From Nitrososphaerota archaeon (GTDB lineage Archaea; Thermoproteota; Nitrososphaeria; Nitrososphaerales; UBA57), in NCBI GenBank assembly GCA_016180375.1, contig JACPBJ010000079.1, positions 1-5,470 of the forward strand: a stretch of 5,470 nucleotides of DNA, written 5' to 3'. The notes under the pieces were generated by a model that saw nothing but the letters and a program-made list of their open reading frames with translations, was not told the origin of the DNA and ran no database searches. Shown piece after piece: positions 1 to 4,357 of this stretch. A program made the translations under genes and the position numbers. Each line of letters begins with the position of its first letter. The first letter of the stretch is position 1.

Positions 1-953
1 GCCTTCAGTATCTCTTGAGTGCGCTGCCTGGCCCTTCCACTACCATCCCATATTGGACCACCATCAGTCGGAAGAATTCTACCTCCTACCCATCCTTTGT
101 CAGCTACTTTGATGAACCAGTCTTTGTCGCCTTCAAGTGGGGTTCTCGTGAAGAAGACCCATTTCCTTTGATAGGTATCTAGATCATATGCTGCAAAGAA
201 AGCCCGACATCCCGCATTGCTCTCATCAACAGCTCCCGCTTTTACAACCATGATTCTGAGCTTTGTCGATATCTCAGGGCCATATGACTGGACCTTGTAA
301 CCTCTGCATGCATGTAATCCGGGAAGCTTGCTAATATCGCACATGTCTGCTACCCTTGCCACCAATCTGCCTGTGAACGCATCCACCACCATAACATCGC
401 ATGGGGGAGATGGGATGAAGATCTTGCCCTCAGCGTAGCTGAATCCGTGCACATGGAACACAATTGAGTCCCCGACATCAATTGCGCCTCTGAGCCGTAT
501 TCTGTCTTGAGTCTTGTTGAGAAGAGGTCCTTGGTCAAACGTCCATAGCGTCTTCCCAGTGGCCATTATAAGGGCGTAGTACTTGCCGGTACTGTCTGTC
601 GTGTATGCAATACCATCAACAATGAGAGGTGTGTTAGCCGCTGATGGACCTCTAGCATTATACCCGCCTACAACTCCCCCCCTGAATGGACCATCCAACG
701 CCTGCACGGGGATGGGAAAGAGCCACTTCAGCTCTACAAGGTGCGCGTTATTATTGTTAATTTGAGTCTGGGGGTTTGAGTTCGTGGCCAATATGTTGTG
801 GTTCACAGCCTCCCAGTTTCTCTGTTCCCTAGGAAGTTGGGCCTGAGCCTGTGCTGATGCCCGAGGAGTGATTGGAATAGCTGCGAACAGTGTGCTCGAA
901 ACTAGTATTGCTATTACAGAAACCGATAACAACAACCATCTGCTGTTTATCAT
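1..953 (-). CDS. Exported PQQ-type beta-propeller (quinoprotein dehydrogenase-like) protein, 3' end outside the window
   Basis: The frame is open from ATG at 953-951 to the window edge, giving 317 codons with no stop; the C-terminus is missing. Residues 1-34 form a signal peptide: a hydrophobic stretch at about 6-28 and an ASA-type cleavage site before Gln35. Residues 46-80 match the start of PQQ-dependent alcohol dehydrogenases (NW, then QIN followed by V-x-L-x-W). Propeller-blade repeats are visible at about 109-139 (LIVDGIAY, ATGKTLW), 176-200 (GKIFIP, DAFTGRLV) and 249-266 (AAYDLDTYQRKW). These blades carry the A-x-D/T-x-x-x-G-x-x-W pattern of PQQ repeats. The protein would act outside the membrane, perhaps oxidising an alcohol or sugar or as a non-catalytic propeller. 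Cys185, 205, 216 and 249 could form disulfides, but the adjacent Cys-Cys pair of classical quinoprotein dehydrogenases is not seen in this part, so catalysis is uncertain. The start is supported by a TATA box 27 nt upstream. The fold class is firm; the enzyme activity is not. Confidence 0.85.
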   Translation of the reverse strand, partial: MINSRWLLLSVSVIAILVSSTLFAAIPITPRASAQAQAQLPREQRNWEAVNHNILATNSNPQTQINNNNAHLVELKWLFPIPVQALDGPFRGGVVGGYNARGPSAANTPLIVDGIAYTTDSTGKYYALIMATGKTLWTFDQGPLLNKTQDRIRLRGAIDVGDSIVFHVHGFSYAEGKIFIPSPPCDVMVVDAFTGRLVARVADMCDISKLPGLHACRGYKVQSYGPEISTKLRIMVVKAGAVDESNAGCRAFFAAYDLDTYQRKWVFFTRTPLEGDKDWFIKVADKGWVGGRILPTDGGPIWDGSGRARQRTQEILK

Positions 954-974
954 CGATCAAGTCAGCCGATTCCT

Positions 975-984
975 ATTATATAAA
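975..984 (-). promoter_or_regulatory. Archaeal TATA box of the quinoprotein-like gene
   Basis: On the minus strand the sequence reads TTTATATAAT, a near-ideal archaeal box A. Its centre is about 27 nt upstream of the ATG at 953. Transcription should therefore begin at or within a couple of bases of the start codon, giving a leaderless mRNA. An 8-bp palindrome, AACATGTT, lies at 990-997, just upstream of the BRE region, and could be an operator, but nothing else supports that. Confidence 0.75.
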
Positions 985-1083
985 TCCCTAACATGTTCGG
1001 GTATTTTCTTCGTCAATTGTCGAATATCAAGGATTCCACATACTTCCCATTCTCATAACCGGTTTGGGTAGCTTAGAATTTCA

Positions 1084-1266
1084 GTGATTGCACTCCTGAC
1101 AACACTAGCGCTCTTACACAAAGAAGAGCCCTCGAAATGGATCCAAGAATACATCGAAGGAGCCATTAAGTCAACGATAGAAACCGACGTAAATGACATC
1201 GGAGTCAACCACAGCCAATTATTGGACCTAGATCGAATAAAGCAAGTTCACGGGTTAGGAGACTAA
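1084..1266 (+). CDS. Possible small protein of unknown function (60 residues)
   Basis: This is an unassigned open frame from GTG at 1084 to TAA at 1266. The frame is closed upstream by TAG at 1069, so it cannot be much longer. The product begins with a short hydrophobic run (MIALLTTLALL) followed by a charged, probably helical segment (KEEPSKWIQEYIEGAIKS) and ends in GLGD. I do not recognise a family. In favour of a real gene: amino-acid composition is sensible, and a hairpin plus T-run sits exactly at the stop codon. Against: there is no clear TATA box about 27 nt upstream and no ATG, so it may instead be the surviving 3' end of a decayed gene in the adjoining integration scar. Confidence 0.35.
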   Translation: MIALLTTLALLHKEEPSKWIQEYIEGAIKSTIETDVNDIGVNHSQLLDLDRIKQVHGLGD

Positions 1267-1279
1267 CCCCCGCTTTTTT
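1252..1279 (+). terminator. Hairpin plus T-run, intrinsic-type terminator
   Basis: A perfect 7-bp stem GGGTTAG / CTAACCC (1252-1258 and 1263-1269) with a GAGA loop is followed after CCGC by six T's at 1274-1279 and then ATTTT. The TAA stop of the upstream small ORF lies in the 3' arm. The reverse strand has no T-run after the stem, so it is directional, for plus-strand transcription. Archaeal termination depends mainly on the T-run; the stem adds to the case. Confidence 0.6.
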
Positions 1280-1759
1280 ATTTTAGTGTTGAAATATTGA
1301 AAGTTACGATGTCCTCTTTTCATGGCTATCCATTCGGCGACAATGGAATGATTTTCGAGTCGGTAGGGTTCGGCTAGACAAGATTACTCGCTTACATTGG
1401 AGCTATTTGTCCGGTGGCGTTAGAGCTAGATCACCTCATCCATTCGTGTCCGGTTATGTCTTTTGTAATGATGTGGATGGTGAAATAGGCCATTCTTGTA
1501 CTCATGGCAAAGCACCACATGAAATTAAGATTTGTATAATAAAGAAAGATAATACCTCAGAATTGAAGTCCCTTGTTAGAATCGCTGGACCTAAACCAAA
1601 ATAATATCGATAACTTAAAACCCGTTTGACAGGCCGATGGGCCAGAGGACCTCTATCGACTAGAGGATATTCTAGTCCATGGTTCACAACAGAACCCTTT
1701 ATTCGTAGCTAAGCGCGCTGTCCATAGCCAGCATACCCATAGTTAGAAGCTAAAGGTCG
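1280..1759. other. Gene-poor stretch with one unassigned open frame
   Basis: No recognisable gene lies here. The plus strand has one continuous frame from 1293 to TAA at 1604, about 103 codons, but its only usable start in that frame is TTG at 1407, giving 65 residues. The part after the TTG has a Cys/His-containing segment (CNDVDGEIGHSCTHGKAPHE) and ends in RIAGPKPK. I recognise no family, and I see no convincing TATA box or translation signal. It could be a remnant of a gene from an integrated element. From 1605 to 1759 I see only the inverted repeats listed separately. Confidence 0.4.
1644..1675. repeat. Cluster of overlapping small inverted repeats
   Basis: Three interlocking palindromes occur in 32 bp: AGAGG-A-CCTCT (1644-1654), CCTCTA-TCGAC-TAGAGG (1650-1666), and CTAGA-GGATAT-TCTAG (1660-1675). 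They share arms, so the structures are mutually exclusive. There is no T-run after them, so a terminator is unlikely. They could be a protein-binding site or debris of a mobile-element end. Confidence 0.5.
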
Positions 1760-1909
1760 TCAAGGAAGTATTTGCTTGACCTTACCCGATTGATCTTTCT
1801 CGACGGCATCAATTGATATAACACCTTCTATTCTTGCCCCTCCTCTAAATTTCTGCCACTCCCTGAAAGGCAAGAGGAACACCTTAAGGGTTGACACAAC
1901 ATGACCCAC
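1760..1909 (-). CDS. Possible small protein or gene remnant, unknown function (49 residues)
   Basis: An open frame runs from GTG at 1909-1907 to TGA at 1762-1760. It is in the same frame as the last part of the broken integrase and begins three codons after the integrase's TAG. The product has a plausible folded-protein look: a segment with REWQKFRGGARIEGVISIDA, then a charged VEKDQSGKVKQILP end, suggesting a small beta-rich domain. I do not recognise the family. It does not resemble the His and Tyr catalytic boxes expected at an integrase C-terminus, so it is probably a separate small gene or its remnant. No TATA box lies at the distance expected for a leaderless start. Confidence 0.3.
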   Translation of the reverse strand: MGHVVSTLKVFLLPFREWQKFRGGARIEGVISIDAVEKDQSGKVKQILP

Positions 1910-1918
1910 GATAATAGC

Positions 1919-2615
1919 CTACCATGGTCCAATCTTTCCATACCTCGATTTCCTATAGTTTAACCAATCTTTCAGGAACATTATTAAATCATGATCGAGG
2001 AAGGTATAGTAGAAATAATCAGACTTTGGTCTTATGAGATTCATTTGGACAGGCATCTTGAATTGTCATCCCACCTTGGGTCTGGATCATGATTACGGTT
2101 TTCCATAGCAGGCTTATCTTGGAACTTAGAGCTTTTGAAATCATCAGGAGGAAGGCAGTTGCAGCCACGGTCGGCGGTATTTCGTTCTCCTTTTTCCCTC
2201 TAGTATTCAGTTTGGATTGTGGTAGTGTGATGAGATTGAATGCGTAGAAACTTCGAGCGTTGTGATAATACTTCAACCTTGTAACGTCTTTGCAACCGGC
2301 AATGTCTTCGCTCTCCACCCATTCCTTGAGAATTCTAAGATGTTTGACCAAGGTCATGTTGTTCCCACTTGAGCATTCTTGAATCCAATCTTCTGGATTT
2401 GTGGAATAGCCCATTTTCCCTCTCCATCGAACGAATGTTGCAAACCGATAGAGAGCGTTCTTTCTAGCACTCTCCTTATGGTCCATTATCCAAGACTTTA
2501 CGCTCGAGTAATTCATCAGAGGCTGGACATCCTGCAACCTTCTTTTCTCAATTACCCAAGAGGAGCGGGAGTTCAACCGGCCTTCGGAGATTTGAACTGT
2601 GGGCAAATTAAACAA
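1919..2615 (-). pseudogene. Degraded tyrosine integrase (tRNA-targeting archaeal type)
   Basis: The first frame runs from TTG at 2615 to TGA at 2019 (198 residues). Residues 34 to about 130 look like the helical core-binding domain of archaeal tyrosine recombinases, including a KYYHNARSFYAFNLITLPQSKL-like stretch just before the catalytic domain. The catalytic domain begins at about residue 148 (VAATAFLLM, then VIMIQTQGGM) and homology then breaks off. A second frame picks up at about 2051 with PVQMNLIRPKSDYFYYTFLD and WLNYRKSRYGKIGPW, and ends at TAG (1921-1919). The conserved middle block expected between GGM and PVQM is missing and the frame changes there, indicating a deletion. The final His-x-x-Arg and Tyr catalytic boxes are absent. 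The gene cannot make an active recombinase. It starts 9 bp from the 3' end of tRNA-Ile on the same strand, and its frame stays open back into the tRNA, as expected for an integrase at its own attachment site. Confidence 0.8.
2579..2598. repeat. Degenerate duplicate of the tRNA-Ile 3' end (candidate att remnant)
   Basis: This 20-bp segment matches 2627-2646, the T-arm and acceptor end of tRNA-Ile, at 15 of 20 positions without gaps. The last ten bases (GATTTGAACT) and the first four (GGCC) are identical. The copies are 48 bp apart in the same orientation. Integrases of this kind recombine at tRNA 3' ends and leave direct repeats of that end, so an old attachment-site duplication is the natural reading. 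Divergence shows it is not recent. Confidence 0.55.
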
Positions 2616-2660
2616 TATGATTAATGGGCCGGGAGGGATTTGAACTCTCGACCTTTCGAT

Positions 2661-2673
2661 TTCTGAGACTCCA
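2661..2673 (-). other. Anticodon-loop intron of tRNA-Ile (13 nt)
   Basis: The insertion lies between positions 37 and 38, the canonical archaeal site. Its removal turns a 20-nt loop into CTGATAA closed by the perfect TTCGA/TCGAA stem. It is short, and boundaries may shift by one base because A's flank the 3' junction. Confidence 0.7.
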
Positions 2674-2691
2674 TATCAGTCGAACGCTCTA

Positions 2692-2710
2692 AGTGCCCCC
2701 TGCTGGAGGT
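2692..2710 (-). other. D-loop intron of tRNA-Ile (19 nt)
   Basis: The insertion separates AGCTTGG from TAGAGC; removing it restores an ordinary D-arm (GCTC AGCTTGGTA GAGC). Its own sequence folds as CCTCC-AGCA-GGGGG, a 5-bp stem with one U-G pair, which would present the two cut sites next to each other. Boundaries could shift by a base, and I could not confirm a strict bulge-helix-bulge motif. Confidence 0.7.
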
Positions 2711-2750
2711 CCAAGCTGAGCTACCGGCCCGAGCGTCAACGTTTCGTGGT

Positions 2751-2759
2751 TTTATTTAA
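2751..2759 (-). promoter_or_regulatory. TATA box of tRNA-Ile
   Basis: On the minus strand TTAAATAAA is centred about 25 nt upstream of the tRNA 5' end at 2730, the normal archaeal spacing for a transcript starting at or near the mature end. It overlaps the first copy of the 17-bp tandem repeat. Confidence 0.6.
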
Positions 2760-2787
2760 CTATGATCAGAATTTAACTATGATCAGA
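2754..2787. repeat. Perfect 17-bp tandem duplication between divergent tRNA genes
   Basis: ATTTAACTATGATCAGA occurs twice in immediate succession (2754-2770, 2771-2787) with no mismatch. Each copy contains the palindrome TGATCA and an ATTTAA stretch that can serve as a TATA element in the minus direction. The first copy supplies most of the tRNA-Ile TATA box; the second repeats it 17 bp further upstream. Confidence 0.95.
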
Positions 2788-2806
2788 TGCTTGAATCACC
2801 TTAAAG

Positions 2807-2814
2807 CTTTAAGA
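2807..2814 (+). promoter_or_regulatory. TATA-like box of tRNA-Ala
   Basis: CTTTAAGA lies about 29 nt upstream (centre) of the tRNA 5' end at 2840 in an AT-rich patch, which fits archaeal box A spacing. The match is weaker than those at 975-984 and 4237-4246. Confidence 0.5.
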
Positions 2815-2839
2815 ATTGAGCGCATCGCGACAAATTTGA

Positions 2840-2911
2840 GGGCCGGTAGTTCAGCGGTAGAATACCCGACTTGCACTCGGGTGGTCGAGGGTTCAAGTCC
2901 CTCCCGGTCCA
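2840..2911 (+). tRNA. tRNA-Ala (UGC)
   Basis: The 72-nt gene is intronless. The acceptor stem GGGCCGG/CCGGTCC contains the G3-U70 wobble pair that identifies alanine tRNAs. The D-stem is GTTC/GAAT, the anticodon stem CCCGA/TCGGG, the anticodon loop CTTGCAC (anticodon UGC), the T-stem GAGGG/CCCTC with loop TTCAAGT, and the discriminator A at 2911. CCA is not encoded. It is divergent from tRNA-Ile with 109 bp between them. Confidence 0.96.
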
Positions 2912-2938
2912 CTAATCTGGGACAGACTTGGGAACATG

Positions 2939-2946
2939 CTTATTAG
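2939..2946 (+). promoter_or_regulatory. Possible TATA box of the surface-protein gene
   Basis: CTTATTAG is the most TATA-like element between tRNA-Ala and the TTG start at 2977. Its centre is about 35 nt from the start, implying a short leader of under 10 nt. This is a weak call; readthrough from tRNA-Ala is also possible. Confidence 0.35.
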
Positions 2947-2976
2947 AGGCAAGCCTAACTCTAACAATGATCTCTG

Positions 2977-4005
2977 TTGAACCGAACACGCGGCAAAAAA
3001 GGTGTTCGGATTGTTGCCCTACTCACGGCTGGGCTATTGCTAATTATTGTGGCATCATCAAGAGTTTCACAAGCTCAGCAACAGGTGAACATAGAAATAA
3101 TTACCAATCCAACTCCTCTCTTGGCAGACAAGGAGATATCTCTTACCTTTAATGCAAAGGATGCTGCTGGTTACCTGGTAATGAATATCGATTATGTAAT
3201 TAGACTCATAGAAAACAGCGATCCAGATTATCCCTCCGGATACCTAGACAAAAAGGTGCACTCTGATACAGGAAGTCATGTCGAGAAGCTGACTCTTCCT
3301 CCTGGGAGGTATGAGGCCGATGTACAAATAGTCGGCATAAACTTCTACCCCGTGACGCCCATTTCAAGATTGTACAAATTTGAAATTGCTAAGCCTACAG
3401 TAGTCCAGCCGCCACCGGCGGCCGTTCCGCAACCCGCACCTCCTCCGCCCCCTCAACAAGTTCAGCAACCAGCTCCTGCACTTTCAATTAGCGTAGCAGC
3501 AGCACCTACGTCTGCTACTCCCGGGGAGAAGATGACATTCACTTGGGAGGTTAAGGGCTTAGGAAAGATCGTACATACTGCCGTGCATTGGGATACAAAA
3601 CCAGGAAACCCAGCAGACTTCAAGAGCTATGCAAAGGCAACACCCGATTTCGCCTCATTAAACCCAGCTCAAGACGCGCCAAAGAAATTCACTGTAACTG
3701 TGGATGCCCCAACTTCAGGAGTAATATACTATGTTGTACATGCAATAGTTGATGGGAAGAATGTCTACAATCCTGACGGAGAGAAAAAGATAACCATCAG
3801 TGCACCTCCAGCTCCTCAGGCCCAAGCACCACAACAACAAGCCCCCGCACCTGCACCAGCTCAGCAACCTGCCCCTAGACCTGAGCCGCAAGTGGTAAGC
3901 AAGCCCGAATCATCACCTATGGATTTCACGCTCGTAGCAGGGGGAATTGCTGTTGTTGTTGTCGTCGCCATCGGTTTCGCCATCTTCAGAACTCGAAAGC
4001 ATTAG
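2977..4005 (+). CDS. Membrane-anchored surface protein with two beta-rich domains and proline-rich linkers
   Basis: The product has 342 residues. A basic N-terminus (RTRGKKGVR) and hydrophobic segment at about 12-27 form a signal peptide, with likely cleavage after SQA at residue 33. Domain 1 (about 37-138) has an Ig-like strand pattern and a LPPGRYEADV motif. A Pro/Gln/Ala linker covers 140-168. Domain 2 (about 169-275) also looks like an Ig or fibronectin type fold, including TFTWEVKG, TAVHWDTKPG and a C-terminal YYVVHAIVDG strand. A second Pro/Gln/Ala linker follows (277-313), then a C-terminal transmembrane helix (317-337) and a basic RTRKH tail facing the cytoplasm. The body would stand outside the cell, on a flexible stalk. 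I see no catalytic or metal-binding motif; adhesion, S-layer association or partner binding are guesses. The TTG start is forced: an in-frame TGA lies at 2968 and the next ATG would remove the signal peptide. Confidence 0.85.
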   Translation: MNRTRGKKGVRIVALLTAGLLLIIVASSRVSQAQQQVNIEIITNPTPLLADKEISLTFNAKDAAGYLVMNIDYVIRLIENSDPDYPSGYLDKKVHSDTGSHVEKLTLPPGRYEADVQIVGINFYPVTPISRLYKFEIAKPTVVQPPPAAVPQPAPPPPPQQVQQPAPALSISVAAAPTSATPGEKMTFTWEVKGLGKIVHTAVHWDTKPGNPADFKSYAKATPDFASLNPAQDAPKKFTVTVDAPTSGVIYYVVHAIVDGKNVYNPDGEKKITISAPPAPQAQAPQQQAPAPAPAQQPAPRPEPQVVSKPESSPMDFTLVAGGIAVVVVVAIGFAIFRTRKH

Positions 4006-4022
4006 GACCATCCAGCATCAAT

Positions 4023-4037
4023 AGCAAGATACTTGCT
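4023..4037. terminator. Hairpin between convergent genes
   Basis: AGCAAG-ATA-CTTGCT is a perfect 6-bp stem with a 3-nt loop, lying between the convergent ends of the surface-protein gene (stop at 4005) and the zinc-finger gene (stop at 4065). Neither strand has a T-run after it, so a terminator role is only positional inference. Confidence 0.3.
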
Positions 4038-4064
4038 TCACAACAGGTATCCTAAGAATTTGAC

Positions 4065-4214
4065 CTATTCAGAATCTTGTACCGCAAAGGGTTCTGCATG
4101 CGTTACATGCCTATCTTTTAGATGCTGTTCATAATGACACTCATAACAGAGAGGACTATTGCAGAACTTGCAACCGGCAACTGCCTCCCTGTTCGAATGA
4201 TTTCTGCAGTTCAT
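4065..4214 (-). CDS. B-box zinc-finger microprotein (49 residues)
   Basis: ATG at 4214-4212 to TAG at 4067-4065. The product is essentially one zinc-binding domain with ligands Cys3, His6, Cys15, Cys18, Cys23, Cys26, His31, His36 and His39. The spacing C-x2-H-x8-C-x2-C-x4-C-x2-C-x4-H-x4-H fits the B-box family, which binds two zinc ions in a cross-brace fold. The arrangement CKFCNSPLCYECHYEQH is typical. B-boxes mediate protein-protein contacts in eukaryotic TRIM proteins; in archaea the role of stand-alone ones is not established, and adaptor or regulator is an inference. A TATA box 28 nt upstream supports the start and a leaderless mRNA. The gene is divergent from the Ca2+/H+ antiporter, with 143 bp between them. 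The short acidic tail (VQDSE) has no further domain. Confidence 0.82.
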   Translation of the reverse strand: MNCRNHSNREAVAGCKFCNSPLCYECHYEQHLKDRHVTHAEPFAVQDSE

Positions 4215-4236
4215 GGCAATTCGTAGACACTTTCCG

Positions 4237-4246
4237 AATATTTATG
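4237..4246 (-). promoter_or_regulatory. TATA box of the zinc-finger gene
   Basis: The minus strand reads CATAAATATT, centred about 28 nt upstream of the ATG at 4214. This predicts transcription starting within a few bases of the start codon. Confidence 0.65.
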
Positions 4247-4327
4247 GACTACCTGGTTTAGTTCTTGTAACTCTTCGGGAGATACAGGCTAAAACACGGG
4301 CAGTGGTAAATTACTACTGCAAAAAGA

Positions 4328-4333
4328 CTATAA
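4328..4333 (+). promoter_or_regulatory. TATA box of the Ca2+/H+ antiporter gene
   Basis: CTATAA is centred about 27 nt before the TTG start at 4358. This supports the TTG as the start of a leaderless mRNA; no Shine-Dalgarno sequence is seen before it. Confidence 0.6.
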
Positions 4334-4357
4334 CATCAATCCAATCACGGTCGATCG

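Larger units (their letters stand above)
2625..2730 (-). tRNA. tRNA-Ile (GAU) with two introns
   Basis: Reading the minus strand, the acceptor stem is GGGCCGG (2730-2724) with CCGGCCC (2632-2626) and discriminator A at 2625. The D-stem is GCTC/GAGC, the anticodon stem TTCGA/TCGAA, and the spliced anticodon loop CTGATAA with anticodon GAU. The T-loop is TTCAAAT. CCA is not encoded. Two insertions must be removed for a normal cloverleaf: 19 nt in the D-loop (2692-2710) and 13 nt after position 37 (2661-2673). The spliced length is 74 nt. The T-stem GAGAG/CCCTC has one A-C mismatch (52-62). GAU at the canonical splice position gives Ile; other splice points would give poorer loops. Confidence 0.88.

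Noticed and set aside
350..538. Minus-strand frame of 62 codons
   Set aside because: It is a shifted-frame shadow inside the quinoprotein-like gene, which is open through the same bases in another frame.
868..1071. Plus-strand frame of 67 codons
   Set aside because: It overlaps the signal-peptide region and promoter of the minus-strand quinoprotein-like gene and has no coding character.
1502..1687. Minus-strand frame of 61 codons as a possible integrase C-terminal fragment
   Set aside because: Its product contains no His-x-x-Arg or catalytic Tyr context; no similarity to the missing integrase end could be seen.
2379..2624. Plus-strand frame of 81 codons
   Set aside because: It is antisense to the integrase remnant and ends beside the tRNA; no independent promoter or recognisable product.
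2746..2946. Plus-strand open frame of 66 codons
   Set aside because: It runs straight through tRNA-Ala, and its product is a translated tRNA.
2928..3152. Plus-strand frame with an ATG at 2967, which looks like a better start than TTG at 2977
   Set aside because: That ATG is in a different frame from the surface-protein gene and leads to a short product overlapping its signal-peptide region; the TTG frame has the signal peptide and long open frame.
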